The position numbers were made by a program, and so were the translations under genes. Shown here piece after piece: positions 1 through 9,004 of a stretch of 11,964 bases of DNA. Positions within the stretch are counted from its first letter, which is position 1. Each line of letters starts with the position of its first letter. The DNA comes from an uncultured Methylophaga sp. (GTDB lineage Bacteria > Pseudomonadota > Gammaproteobacteria > Nitrosococcales > Methylophagaceae). The stretch covers positions 1 to 11,964 of the forward strand of contig CAMPHB010000018.1 in the NCBI GenBank assembly GCA_946885755.1. The letters run 5' to 3'. A model generated the notes under the pieces. It ran no database searches. It was not told where the DNA came from and saw only the letters and a program-made list of their open reading frames with translations.

Positions 1-1363
<1,363 letters not shown>

Positions 1364-1367
1364 GCGA

Positions 1368-2456
1368 TTACTCTTCTTTTGATAAAAGTGCCAGCTGATC
1401 TGCCTGATATTCGTTAATTAATGGCTCAATCACTTCATCGAGTGCGCCGGCGGTGATTTCATTGAGTTTGTACAGGGTCAGATTGATGCGGTGATCGGTG
1501 ATCCGACCCTGTGGATAGTTATAGGTACGGATGCGTTCACTGCGGTCGCCGCTGCCCACCAGCAGACGGCGGGTTTCGGCCTGCTCAGATTGTTGTTTTT
1601 CCAGTTGTTCGGCCATGATCCGCGATTGCAGCACTGACATCGCTTTGGCGCGGTTTTTATGCTGTGAACGCTCTTCCTGACATTCAACGACAATGCCGGT
1701 CGGAATATGGGTGATGCGGATCGCTGAATCGGTGGTGTTAACGTGCTGACCACCGGCCCCGGACGATCGAAAGGTATCAACTTTTAAATCAGCTGGGTTG
1801 ATGTCGATTTCATCGATTTCATCGACTTCCGGCAAAATTGCCACGGTGCAGGCTGAGGTGTGGATCCGGCCCTGTGATTCGGTTTCCGGAACCCGTTGTA
1901 CCCGGTGGGCGCCGGACTCGAATTTCAGCCGTGAATAGGCGCCATCACCGACGATACGGGCGATGATCTCTTTAAAACCGCCGTGTTCGCCTTCGGCTTT
2001 GTTCAAAATCTCAATTTGCCAGCGGCGACGTTCGGCGTAGCGGCTGTACATGCGGAATAAGTCACCGGAAAAAATCGCCGCTTCATCACCGCCGGTGCCA
2101 GCTCGGATCTCTAAATAAATATTGCGGTTGTCGTTGGGGTCTTTAGGCAGCAGCAGTTTTTGTAAATCCAGTTCCAGCGTTTCCAGCTTGGCCTCAGCGG
2201 CCTGCATTTCTTCGCGGGCCATTTGCCGTAATTCCGGATCATTTTCGGCCAGCATCAGTTCGGCATCATCGATATCGCTGAGCGTTTTCAAATAGGTGGC
2301 GAAATTTTTCACTACCGGTTCTAATTGCGCGTATTCCTGTGACAACGAGCGGAATTTCTTTTGATCAGCCATCACCGAAGGCTCTGCCAGCAGGCCGCTG
2401 ATTTCTTCGTGGCGCTCAGTCAGCGCTTCCAGTTTATGACGGATCGAGTCTTTCAA
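1368..2456 (-). CDS. prfA: Peptide chain release factor 1 (RF1)
   Basis: RF1 recognises UAA and UAG in the ribosomal A site and triggers hydrolysis of the finished peptidyl-tRNA. The product is 362 residues (E. coli 360). The stop-codon tripeptide region reads [20 protein letters not shown], with PET at 190-192 fitting the RF1 P-x-T pattern and ruling out RF2 (SPF). The catalytic GGQ is at 235-237 in [17 protein letters not shown]. The only start that fits the family N-terminus ([18 protein letters not shown]) is a TTG at 2456-2454, three bases after the hemA stop, with AAGGA inside the hemA end. This suggests translational coupling to hemA. PrmC, which methylates the GGQ glutamine, is normally encoded just downstream of prfA. 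Here the next gene is hemF on the opposite strand, so prmC must be elsewhere or absent. Confidence 0.97.
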   Translation of the reverse strand: MKDSIRHKLEALTERHEEISGLLAEPSVMADQKKFRSLSQEYAQLEPVVKNFATYLKTLSDIDDAELMLAENDPELRQMAREEMQAAEAKLETLELDLQKLLLPKDPNDNRNIYLEIRAGTGGDEAAIFSGDLFRMYSRYAERRRWQIEILNKAEGEHGGFKEIIARIVGDGAYSRLKFESGAHRVQRVPETESQGRIHTSACTVAILPEVDEIDEIDINPADLKVDTFRSSGAGGQHVNTTDSAIRITHIPTGIVVECQEERSQHKNRAKAMSVLQSRIMAEQLEKQQSEQAETRRLLVGSGDRSERIRTYNYPQGRITDHRINLTLYKLNEITAGALDEVIEPLINEYQADQLALLSKEE

Positions 2457-2468
2457 GTGTTAATCCTT
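2457..2468 (-). promoter_or_regulatory. Ribosome binding site of prfA inside the hemA 3' end
   Basis: On the minus strand, AAGGA (2468-2464) lies in the last sense codons of hemA (AAG GAT TAA), 7 bases before the TTG start of prfA. The site overlaps translated hemA sequence, which favours coupled translation and supports the TTG start. Confidence 0.6.
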
Positions 2469-3719
2469 AATGTTAAACAGTTGCCGGGCCGCATCCAGCA
2501 GCGGGTTTCCCTCGTCATTCTGAAACGCGGATAACCGCAGCTGGCGGCTCGGCTCATGCAAAATTTTGTTGGACAGGCTGCGCACCAGTTCGGTCATCGC
2601 CTGTTCCGGTGGCACGCCCTGTTCAATTTGCCGCAGTGCTTTTTCGAGCACAATTTGACTGTGTTGCTGGGCTTCATCACGAATAGCACGGATCACCGGC
2701 ACCGCATCCTGACTGCGCATCCAGCCGGCAAAATGGTGCACCTGCGCGTCGATAATTTCTTCGGCCTGTTTGGCGGCGTCACGACGTGATTGCAGATTTT
2801 CGGCGATGATATCGTGCAAGTCATCGACGCAGTACAGATAAATATCATCGAGCTGGCCGACTTCCGGCTCAATATCGCGCGGTACGGCAATATCGACCAT
2901 AAAAATCGGCCGGCGTTTGCGTTGTTTCAGGGCGCTTTCCACCATGCCTTTGCCAAGGATCGGCAACTGGCTGGCGGTGGAGCTGATGACAATATCGGCT
3001 TCAGCCAGATGTGCCGGCATTTCACTTAAACTTATGGCATAACCATTAACCGGTTTGGCAATCGCATGCGCTCGTTCGACGGTGCGGTTGGCAATAATGA
3101 TCCGGTTGATGCCGTTGTCGTGCAGATGCCTGGCCACCAGTTCGATGGTTTCGCCGGCACCAATTAATAAAGCGGTGGCTTGTTTGAGATTGCTGAAAAT
3201 CTGTTTTGATAAGCTGACCGCGGCAAACGCCACCGACACCGGGCTGTTGCCAATGGCGGTGTCGGTTCGCACTTGTTTGGCGACGGCAAAAGCATGTTGA
3301 AATAAGCGGCCCAATGATTTACCCAGCGTCTGGGCATTGATCGCCTGCGAATACGCGGATTTCAGCTGACCAAGAATCTGCGGTTCACCAAGCACCATCG
3401 AATCCAGGCCGCAGGCGACCCGATACAAATGCCGCACGGCGTCGGTATCCTGATACTGATAACTGAAAGGCAGCACATCGTTAACTTGATCACGGCGCAA
3501 CTGCTGCAACCATAGCAAAATGCCATTGTCATAGTCCTCGTCAACATGGCAATACAATTCGGTGCGGTTGCAGGTGCAAATGATAACGGCTTCAACAATA
3601 TCAGGCTGTGCTACCAGCGATGTCAGCGCCGCTGACAAGGCTTCGCTATCAAAGCTGAACTGCTCGCGGACAGCGACCGGGGCTGTGGTATGGTTGATGC
3701 CGAAACAGACAAGATGCAT
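2460..3719 (-). CDS. hemA: Glutamyl-tRNA reductase (GluTR)
   Basis: GluTR reduces glutamyl-tRNA(Glu) with NADPH to glutamate-1-semialdehyde, the first committed step of C5-pathway haem synthesis. The 419 residues match the family (E. coli 418). The N-terminus MHLVCFGINHTTAPVAVRE is typical and fixes the ATG. The thioester-forming cysteine is Cys50 in IICTCNRTELYC, and a conserved histidine is His97, just before GLDSMVLGEPQILGQLK (104-120). The NADPH-binding domain begins at LLIGAGETIELVARHL (184-199), followed by MVDIAVPRDIEPEVG. The C-terminal dimerisation part carries EPSRQLR. No clear Shine-Dalgarno sequence precedes the ATG, which may mean weak initiation. It is divergent from the lipoprotein gene and co-oriented with prfA, the usual gammaproteobacterial arrangement. 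Here hemA and hemF, early and late haem genes, are three reading frames apart. Confidence 0.97.
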   Translation of the reverse strand: MHLVCFGINHTTAPVAVREQFSFDSEALSAALTSLVAQPDIVEAVIICTCNRTELYCHVDEDYDNGILLWLQQLRRDQVNDVLPFSYQYQDTDAVRHLYRVACGLDSMVLGEPQILGQLKSAYSQAINAQTLGKSLGRLFQHAFAVAKQVRTDTAIGNSPVSVAFAAVSLSKQIFSNLKQATALLIGAGETIELVARHLHDNGINRIIIANRTVERAHAIAKPVNGYAISLSEMPAHLAEADIVISSTASQLPILGKGMVESALKQRKRRPIFMVDIAVPRDIEPEVGQLDDIYLYCVDDLHDIIAENLQSRRDAAKQAEEIIDAQVHHFAGWMRSQDAVPVIRAIRDEAQQHSQIVLEKALRQIEQGVPPEQAMTELVRSLSNKILHEPSRQLRLSAFQNDEGNPLLDAARQLFNIKD

Positions 3720-3842
3720 AAGATAAGCGTCGCGTTAAATGCTGGTAAACTCTACAGCCAAAAATCCGGATTGTCGGGTGTTTAATGTGTGATAAACCAA
3801 ATTTGCCATTCTATCAAACTCAATCGCGCAGGTCGTTTTAAT
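3720..3842. promoter_or_regulatory. Divergent promoter region between hemA and the TPR lipoprotein gene
   Basis: This 123-base region must hold the promoters of both divergent units. On the plus strand an extended -10-like box TGG-TAAACT (3743-3751) is the best candidate I see, without a convincing -35. A weaker alternative is TGT-GATAAA (3788-3796). On the minus strand a TTGGCT followed after 16 bases by TTTAAC is a poor candidate for hemA. A 10-base perfect palindrome AATCCGGATT (3763-3772) lies between the genes and could be an operator, or chance. A small ORF (3785-3841) also starts here. None of the promoter calls is secure. Confidence 0.35.
3785..3841 (+). CDS. Possible 18-residue upstream ORF ending one base before the lbcA start
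   Basis: ATG at 3785 opens a reading frame encoding MCDKPNLPFYQTQSRRSF with TAA at 3839-3841; a single base then separates it from the ATG at 3843 that I take as the lipoprotein start. A weak purine stretch (GGGTG, 3776-3780) precedes it. The geometry would allow translational coupling, but a frame this short can arise by chance and I recognise no family. It exists as a separate gene only if the lipoprotein starts at 3843 and not at the in-frame GTG at 3789. Confidence 0.2.
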   Translation: MCDKPNLPFYQTQSRRSF

Positions 3843-5600
3843 ATGGATTTATTGCAACAGTTTTGGTTCGGTGCCGGACAAATCATTCGCGGTGCCGCAT
3901 GGTTCAGTCTGCCGGTGTTTTTGCTGGCCTGTACCGCCACACCCGCCCAGCAGGCCAAATCTGAGGCCGAGCCTGAGCCGGTGATTATCGAACCTGCCGA
4001 AAAAACCTATCTGCCGTTGACGTCGGAACTGGTCTATTACGTGCTGACAGCGGAAATCGCCGGCCAGCGTGGCCAGATAGGTATCGCCAGCGACTTGTAT
4101 CAGCAGGCAGCGGAAACAGTGGATTCGCCGGCATTGGCGGAACGTGCCGCCCGTGTCGCGACTTTTTCCCGGGACAAAAATCGTATTAATAAAGCACTGG
4201 ATCGCTGGAAAACCGTTGATCCTAATGATGCCGATGTGCTGGTGATGCAAGTGCCATTTTTGTTGGATAACAAACAGTTCAACGAAGCTCTTGATACGAT
4301 GGATAAGGCCATCGCCCTGTCGCCGGAAAAATCACCGGTCTATCTCGCCAGCTTTTCAGAACATTTAAGTGACATGGTTGACGGTGCCACCGCGTTACCC
4401 ATGATGCGCCGTTTACAAAGCTATCGCGACAATGATCCGGAGACCCGTTTCGCCTATGCGCGGCTGGCGGCATATTACAAAGAGTACGAGTTGGCGTTGA
4501 CTGAAGTGAATGCGCTGCTTGAGAAAAAGCCACAGCATGAACCATTCCTGACGCTCAAATCTGAAATCCTGCAGCGTGGAGGTGATTCCGAAAAAGCGCT
4601 GAAACTGATTGCCAAAGCTGCCGAGAAAGAAGGGGCCAGTGAGGAGTTGCGGTTTTCCTACGGCAAATTACTTGGTGAGGCGGGTGAAACGGCCAAAGCT
4701 AAAGCGGTATTTGAAGAGCTGAATCTGGAAAATCCGGATAACAAGGAAGTAATGTTTGCACTGGGTTTGCTGGCACTGGAAGAAAAAGACGGCCAGACCG
4801 CAAAAAGTTATTTCACTGAATTACTGCGTCAGGGCGATCCGGCGCAGCAGGCCGGTTACTTTATGGGCCTTGCCGAAGAAATGAATGGTAATACCGATGC
4901 GGCGCTGGTCTGGTTTGCCTCGGTGCCGGCGGACAGCCAGCGGTTTGATGCTGCACAGGGCCGGTATATCAGCCTATTGGCCGAACAGGGCGATATTGAT
5001 AAAGCGCGCCGGCACTTGGAATTGATGCGTCAGCAACGCCCCGCTCAGGCTCGGGAGTTTTATATCTTTGAGGCCGCATTTTTGCAGGAACAGAACATGC
5101 AAAAAGCCGCCATGGAATTATACGGCGAGGCCTTAAAACGCTATCCCGATGATTTTGAGTTGCTTTACAGCAGGGCGATGCTGGCAGAATCTGTGGGTGA
5201 TTTGACCCAGCTTGAAGCGGATCTCCGTAAGATCCTCGAAATAGATCCTGACAACACGCAGGCATTGAATGCACTGGGTTATACCCTTACGGATCGCACC
5301 GATCGGCATCAGGAAGCTTTACTGCTGATTGAACGGGCGCTGGAGCTGAAACCCGGTGATCCGTTTTATCTTGATAGTTTAGGCTGGGTTTATTACCGGC
5401 TGGGTAATTTAGAATTGGCAGAAAAGTATTTGCGTCAGGCGATCGCTGTGCAAGCCGATGTCGAATTTAGTGCGCATTTGGGTGAAGTGTTGTGGCAGCA
5501 AGGCCAAAAAGCCGAAGCAAGACGGGTTTGGGAAAAAGCGCAGCAGCAGGATCCTGATAACAAAGTGTTAAACGAAACTCTGAAACGATTTGAACAATGA
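3843..5600 (+). CDS. lbcA: TPR-repeat outer-membrane lipoprotein, LbcA (PA4667) family
   Basis: This is a predicted lipoprotein built almost wholly of helical TPR repeats, 585 residues from the ATG at 3843. A hydrophobic signal segment (18-29) ends in the lipobox LLAC, with Cys30 as the lipidated residue and Thr at +2, which suggests outer-membrane sorting. After a Pro/Glu-rich linker (31-55), helical repeats run from about 60 to the end. The clearest TPRs are at 268-300, 435-470, 472-506 (NALGYTL...EALLLIERALELKP), 508-540 (YLDSLGWVYYRLGNLELAEKYL) and 543-572. Content and position (between hemA and lolB) match P. aeruginosa PA4667, LbcA, the partner that activates the periplasmic protease CtpA against peptidoglycan hydrolases; that role here is inference. 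An in-frame GTG at 3789 would add 18 residues, but lipoprotein geometry favours the ATG. The stop overlaps the lolB start (ATGA). Confidence 0.85.
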   Translation: MDLLQQFWFGAGQIIRGAAWFSLPVFLLACTATPAQQAKSEAEPEPVIIEPAEKTYLPLTSELVYYVLTAEIAGQRGQIGIASDLYQQAAETVDSPALAERAARVATFSRDKNRINKALDRWKTVDPNDADVLVMQVPFLLDNKQFNEALDTMDKAIALSPEKSPVYLASFSEHLSDMVDGATALPMMRRLQSYRDNDPETRFAYARLAAYYKEYELALTEVNALLEKKPQHEPFLTLKSEILQRGGDSEKALKLIAKAAEKEGASEELRFSYGKLLGEAGETAKAKAVFEELNLENPDNKEVMFALGLLALEEKDGQTAKSYFTELLRQGDPAQQAGYFMGLAEEMNGNTDAALVWFASVPADSQRFDAAQGRYISLLAEQGDIDKARRHLELMRQQRPAQAREFYIFEAAFLQEQNMQKAAMELYGEALKRYPDDFELLYSRAMLAESVGDLTQLEADLRKILEIDPDNTQALNALGYTLTDRTDRHQEALLLIERALELKPGDPFYLDSLGWVYYRLGNLELAEKYLRQAIAVQADVEFSAHLGEVLWQQGQKAEARRVWEKAQQQDPDNKVLNETLKRFEQ

Positions 5601-6193
5601 GATTTTTGTTAATAAGCAGCCTGTTGCTGCTGACCACTGCTTGCACACCGTTTTGGCAAACCAAGCCGGCTACCCCTGCCGAAACACTCTGGCAGCAACG
5701 GCAAATCCAACTACAACAGTTGGATCAATGGTCATTTCGTGGCCGGACACTGATTCAACAGGACAGAGAAGGCTGGAATGCCGGTGTCAGCTGGCGGCAA
5801 CAGGATGACACTTTCAAAATCCGCCTGACCGGGCCGTTTGCCCAGGGCGCGGTGGAGTTGGCCGGTGATAGCCAACAAGTGACCATGATTACTTCAGATG
5901 GCGAGCAATATAGTGCTGAAACACCTGAGCAACTGCTCGAAGAAGTGCTTGGCTGGCGCCTGCCAGTCAGTGCCTTACGTGACTGGGTACGTGGTCTGCC
6001 GTTTAGTGGTGAGGCGGTCGATTTTCAGGAAATTGATGATGACGGCCGTTTGCTGGCGCTGCATCAGGCTGGCTGGCAAGTGGAATTTATGCGGTATGTG
6101 CCGTTTGCCGGACAGCAGATCCCCGACAAGGTCTTTATCAAACGTGATGATTTAAGTGTGCGGCTGGTGGTCTCCAGCTGGCAGCAGCTTTGA
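5597..6193 (+). CDS. lolB: Outer-membrane lipoprotein insertion receptor LolB
   Basis: LolB takes lipoproteins from the periplasmic carrier LolA and inserts them into the inner leaflet of the outer membrane; it is itself a lipoprotein. The product is 198 residues (E. coli 207). Its signal peptide [16 protein letters not shown] puts the lipidated cysteine at 16. The lipobox is TTAC, less canonical at -3 than LxxC but allowed. A single LolB domain follows, with typical stretches [36 protein letters not shown] and [20 protein letters not shown]. By eye, Phe81 aligns with the protruding Leu68 (mature numbering) that E. coli LolB uses for membrane insertion, so a hydrophobic residue is kept. The ATG overlaps the upstream lipoprotein stop, and the stop overlaps the ispE TTG. 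No good ribosome site is visible, consistent with coupling. Confidence 0.93.
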   Translation: MRFLLISSLLLLTTACTPFWQTKPATPAETLWQQRQIQLQQLDQWSFRGRTLIQQDREGWNAGVSWRQQDDTFKIRLTGPFAQGAVELAGDSQQVTMITSDGEQYSAETPEQLLEEVLGWRLPVSALRDWVRGLPFSGEAVDFQEIDDDGRLLALHQAGWQVEFMRYVPFAGQQIPDKVFIKRDDLSVRLVVSSWQQL

Positions 6194-7044
6194 CGCAGTT
6201 CCTCTGGCCGGCACCGGCTAAGCTCAATTTGTTTTTGCATATCACCGGCCAGCGCGCTGATGGTTACCATTTGCTGCAAACCGCGTTTCAGTTTATCAAT
6301 TATGGTGACAGCTTAACCATCAGCGTGACGGAGACGCCTGACATTACGCTGACACCGTCACTGCAAGGTGTTGCTGATGACGATAACCTGATTGTCCGCG
6401 CCGCGAAATTATTACAACAAGCTACCAGTACCCGGCAGGGCGCCGATATTCAGATCGATAAAAGACTGCCGATGGGCGGTGGCCTGGGCGGCGGCAGCAG
6501 TAATGCCGCCACCACTTTGGTTGCACTGAATGCACAGTGGCAATGTGGTTTGTCTGCAGAAGTATTAGCAGACTTAGGTCTGCAACTCGGCGCAGATGTA
6601 CCAGTATTTGTGCGCGGTCATGCTGCCTGGGCGGAAGGGGTGGGTGAGCAATTAACGCCAATAACGCCGCCGGAGCCTTGGTATTTAGTAGTGATTCCTG
6701 ACTGTCAGGTGTCGACCCGGGAAATATTTTCGGCAACGGAATTGACACGCGACTGCGAACCCATCAAAATATCGGGCTTCCTTTCGGGGGAAGGCAGCAA
6801 TGTCTGCGAAGCAGTGGTCAAGCGGCGTTATCCGGCAGTTGCCGAAGCACTTGACTGGCTGGCACAACACGCCAGCCCGAAAATGACCGGCACAGGTGCC
6901 TGCGTTTTTGCCAGCTTCGAGTCGGCTGCCAGGGCACAGCAAATTTGGCAACAACTGCCGGCAACATGGCAGGGGTTTGTCGCCAAAGGGTGTAACCAGT
7001 CACCGTTGCTTGCCGCGATCGATAACTACGCCAACGGTGGTTAA
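6190..7044 (+). CDS. ispE: 4-diphosphocytidyl-2-C-methyl-D-erythritol kinase IspE
   Basis: IspE phosphorylates CDP-methylerythritol at the 2-hydroxyl with ATP, a step of the MEP pathway to isoprenoid precursors. It is a GHMP kinase of 284 residues (E. coli 283). The N-terminus [21 protein letters not shown] carries the active-site lysine (Lys11). The glycine-rich ATP loop [17 protein letters not shown] is at 94-110, the catalytic aspartate is Asp136 in LGADVPVF, and the third GHMP motif is [13 protein letters not shown] near 230. The start is a TTG overlapping the lolB TGA (TTGA). No ATG fits the family N-terminus and no Shine-Dalgarno sequence is visible, so initiation probably depends on coupling to lolB. 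The lolB-ispE-prs order is conserved from enterics to pseudomonads. Confidence 0.96.
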   Translation: MTQFLWPAPAKLNLFLHITGQRADGYHLLQTAFQFINYGDSLTISVTETPDITLTPSLQGVADDDNLIVRAAKLLQQATSTRQGADIQIDKRLPMGGGLGGGSSNAATTLVALNAQWQCGLSAEVLADLGLQLGADVPVFVRGHAAWAEGVGEQLTPITPPEPWYLVVIPDCQVSTREIFSATELTRDCEPIKISGFLSGEGSNVCEAVVKRRYPAVAEALDWLAQHASPKMTGTGACVFASFESAARAQQIWQQLPATWQGFVAKGCNQSPLLAAIDNYANGG

Positions 7045-7071
7045 CGATTCAGAGAATGAGTTTGAAACAGT

Positions 7072-7145
7072 TGGGGTATAGCCAAGCGGTAAGGCAGCGG
7101 GTTTTGATCCCGCCATCCCTGGTTCGAATCCAGGTACCCCAGCCA
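7072..7145 (+). tRNA. tRNA-Gln (anticodon TTG), CCA encoded
   Basis: All four arms fold. The acceptor stem is TGGGGTA/TACCCCA (7072-7078 with 7135-7141), the D arm GCC...GGC, the anticodon stem GCGGG/CCCGC around loop TTTTGAT, the variable loop 4 bases, and the T arm CCTGG-TTCGAAT-CCAGG. Anticodon TTG reads CAA. Discriminator G and encoded CCA follow. The U-A first pair and weak stem top are typical of glutamine tRNA and match the E. coli gene closely. It lies 27 bases after ispE and about 90 bases before prs with no visible promoter of its own, so it is probably cut from a longer transcript. The same placement is known in Pseudomonas. Confidence 0.97.
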
Positions 7146-7235
7146 CTCTTTTGATTTTTTTGATTGAACTCGGCAGCTCAACTTGTGACTCAAAACCGAA
7201 TCCTCCAGTTACAGCAGCGTACCGCCGATGACAAC
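7146..7235 (+). other. Spacer between tRNA-Gln and prs, with a U-rich tract
   Basis: This 90-base spacer starts with a pyrimidine-rich run (7146-7161, two T blocks separated by GA) straight after the tRNA CCA. I find no convincing -35/-10 pair for prs. The T-rich tract could serve 3'-end processing of the tRNA or partial termination; the sequence does not decide. Confidence 0.3.
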
Positions 7236-8171
7236 ATGATGGTGTTCACCGGCAATGCAAACCGTAAGCTGGCTGAAAGCATCGCTAATTTCCTCAATAT
7301 TTCGCTTGGCAAAGCCACCGTCGAAAAATTCAGTGACGGCGAGATCATGGTCGAGATCCTCGACAATGTCCGCGGTAAAGACGTGTTTATTGTGCAGCCG
7401 ACCTGCCGGCCGACCAATGATAATCTGATGGAATTAATGGTCATGACCGACGCGATTCGTCGCGCGTCTGCCAAACGAATCACCCTGGTGGTGCCGTATT
7501 TCGGTTATTCCCGTCAGGACCGCCGGCCGCGTTCGGCGCGGGTTGCGATTACCGCCAAAGTGGTCGCCAATATGCTGACCGGTGTTGGTGCCGACCGGGT
7601 GCTGACGGTTGATTTACATGCCGATCAGATCCAGGGCTTTTTTGATTGTCCGGTAGATAATGTCTATGCCTCACCGGTATTACTCGGTGATATCTGGAAG
7701 CACAAATACGACGATTTAGTGGTTGTGTCGCCGGATGTCGGTGGTGTGGTACGGGCCCGTGCGTTGGCCAAACATCTTGATGTGGAATTGGCGATTATCG
7801 ATAAACGCCGGCCGCGTGCCAATGTCGCCAAGGTAATGAATATTATCGGTGAAGTTGAAAACCGCACCTGCGTCATGGTCGATGACATGGTCGATACCGC
7901 CGGTACTTTATGTGCTGCCGCAGCGGCCTTAAAAGAACATGGTGCCAATAAAGTGGTGGCCTATTGTACCCATCCCGTTCTATCGGGTATGGCGGTCGCC
8001 AATATCAGCAAATCACTGCTTGATGAAGTGGTGGTGACTGATACCATTCCGCTGCAGGCAGATGCCGAGGCCAGTGCCAAAATTCGCGTGTTGAGCATTG
8101 CCGAAATGCTCGCCGAAGCGATGTACCGAATTAGTAACGAAGAGTCTGTCAGCTCTTTGTATATGGATTAA
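7236..8171 (+). CDS. prs: Ribose-phosphate pyrophosphokinase (PRPP synthetase)
   Basis: Prs transfers pyrophosphate from ATP to ribose-5-phosphate, making PRPP for purine, pyrimidine, histidine, tryptophan and NAD synthesis. From ATG 7236 it is 311 residues (E. coli 315). Motifs include [11 protein letters not shown] (31-41), PTNDNLMEL (59-67), [17 protein letters not shown] (87-103), the [11 protein letters not shown] region (126-136) and the PRPP-binding loop [13 protein letters not shown] (213-225). MMVFTGNA matches the Pseudomonas N-terminus ([11 protein letters not shown]), so the start is the first or second of two adjacent ATGs (7236 or 7239). The frame is open back to a TTG at 7164, but those 24 residues have no counterpart in the family. 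No clear ribosome site precedes the ATGs, and a chance three-codon frame (ATG 7228) overlaps them. I see no PurR-like box upstream. Confidence 0.95.
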   Translation: MMVFTGNANRKLAESIANFLNISLGKATVEKFSDGEIMVEILDNVRGKDVFIVQPTCRPTNDNLMELMVMTDAIRRASAKRITLVVPYFGYSRQDRRPRSARVAITAKVVANMLTGVGADRVLTVDLHADQIQGFFDCPVDNVYASPVLLGDIWKHKYDDLVVVSPDVGGVVRARALAKHLDVELAIIDKRRPRANVAKVMNIIGEVENRTCVMVDDMVDTAGTLCAAAAALKEHGANKVVAYCTHPVLSGMAVANISKSLLDEVVVTDTIPLQADAEASAKIRVLSIAEMLAEAMYRISNEESVSSLYMD

Positions 8172-8232
8172 CCCAATTGGGTTGAATGTGCCGAACCTGG
8201 TCGCGGGGGAGGCGAATGCCACGTTAAGTGGC
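8170..8232 (+). promoter_or_regulatory. rplY leader: two small hairpins upstream of the terminator
   Basis: Two inverted repeats precede the terminator. One is AACCC-AATT-GGGTT (8170-8183, a perfect palindrome overlapping the prs stop). The other is GCCAC-GTTAA-GTGGC (8218-8232). Neither has a T-run. They could be processing signals, part of a folded leader through which L25 regulates its own mRNA (L25 autoregulation is reported in E. coli), or unrelated. Confidence 0.4.
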
Positions 8233-8237
8233 TTGGT

Positions 8238-8259
8238 AACGGACCGCGGTCCGTTTTTT
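8238..8259 (+). terminator. Intrinsic terminator or attenuator just upstream of rplY
   Basis: A perfect 18-base palindrome, AACGGACCG-CGGTCCGTT (8238-8255), folds as a 7-bp stem with a CGCG loop and runs into six T residues (8254-8259). This is a textbook Rho-independent terminator. It ends only 6 bases before the rplY Shine-Dalgarno GGAG (8266), leaving no room for a promoter downstream, so rplY mRNA must pass through it. Confidence 0.8.
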
Positions 8260-8263
8260 AGTC

Positions 8264-8275
8264 TTGGAGAAAGAG
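8264..8275 (+). promoter_or_regulatory. Ribosome binding site that fixes the rplY start
   Basis: GGAG (8266-8269) lies 6 bases before ATG 8276. An in-frame TTG at 8264 overlaps this site and would have no ribosome site of its own, so the ATG is preferred. Confidence 0.75.
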
Positions 8276-8983
8276 ATGGAAAATTTATTTGAAGTACAAG
8301 CCGAAGCGCGTACTGACGAGGGGAAAGGTGCGAGCCGCCGCCTGCGTCGTGCGGGCAAAGTACCGGCTGTCGTGTATGGTACCGAGAAAAAACCGGTATC
8401 AATTTCAGTGGACCACAACCAGTTTATCCGCCATCTGGCTGAAGAAGCGTTTTATGCGCACATTCTGACGCTGGTCATTGATGGTAAGAAAAACCAGGTG
8501 GTTCTGAAAGATCTGCAGCGTCACCCAGCGAATGACAACAAAATCATTCATGCTGATTTCCTGCGTATCGATGCTAAACATGAAATGACCATGACCATTC
8601 CACTGCATTTCATCAACGAAGAAAAAGCGGTTGGTGTTAAAGCCGGTGGTCAGGTAGCGCATTTGATGACCGAGGTGGAAATCACCTGTCTGCCAAAAGA
8701 TCTGCCTGAGTTTATCGAAGTTGATATCGCCAAACTGGGCATGGATGAATATATTCATTTGTCAGAACTGGTATTGCCAAAAGGTGTCAGCCTGACGGCA
8801 CTGAGCCATGGTCAGGATGAGCACCTCGAAGAAGGCGAACGCTCTTCTTACGATCAGGCTGTGGTCAGCATTCATGAGCCACGTGTCACACAGATCGAAG
8901 AAGACGAAGTGGAAGACACTGAAGCCGAAGAAGCTGAAGAAAAACCAAAAGCCAAAAAAGACGAAGACGAATCAGAAGATTAA
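8276..8983 (+). CDS. rplY: 50S ribosomal protein L25, long CTC/TL5 form
   Basis: L25 binds 5S rRNA in the large subunit. The 235-residue product is the long CTC form, not the short E. coli L25 (94 residues). An N-terminal 5S-binding domain (about 4-95, with GKGASRRLRRAGKVPAVVYG at 16-35 and LKDLQRHPANDNKIIHADF at 77-95) is followed by a beta-rich TL5 domain (100-187, including PLHFINEEKAVGVKAGG and LPKGV). A low-complexity Glu/Asp/Lys tail fills 205-235. The long form has been linked to stress in Bacillus (general stress protein Ctc); that link is not shown here. Expression must cope with the terminator just upstream. pth follows after 21 bases, as in Pseudomonas, suggesting an rplY-pth-ychF unit. 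Confidence 0.96.
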   Translation: MENLFEVQAEARTDEGKGASRRLRRAGKVPAVVYGTEKKPVSISVDHNQFIRHLAEEAFYAHILTLVIDGKKNQVVLKDLQRHPANDNKIIHADFLRIDAKHEMTMTIPLHFINEEKAVGVKAGGQVAHLMTEVEITCLPKDLPEFIEVDIAKLGMDEYIHLSELVLPKGVSLTALSHGQDEHLEEGERSSYDQAVVSIHEPRVTQIEEDEVEDTEAEEAEEKPKAKKDEDESED

Positions 8984-9004
8984 TCTGCGTCACCGGGAGC
9001 TGTT

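Noticed and set aside
3789..3842. GTG 3789 as the start of the TPR lipoprotein
   Set aside because: It would place the lipidated cysteine at 48, too far in for a usual lipoprotein signal; ATG 3843 places it at 30. Not fully excluded, because neither start has a strong ribosome site.
3849..4250. Antisense open frame of 133 codons over the start of the TPR lipoprotein gene
   Set aside because: It is a shadow of the lipoprotein coding frame; its protein is an unstructured mix with no family signature.
8013..8402. Antisense open frame of 129 codons spanning the prs-rplY spacer
   Set aside because: It crosses the terminator and both flanking genes; the translation shows no domain and most of it mirrors prs and rplY coding sequence.
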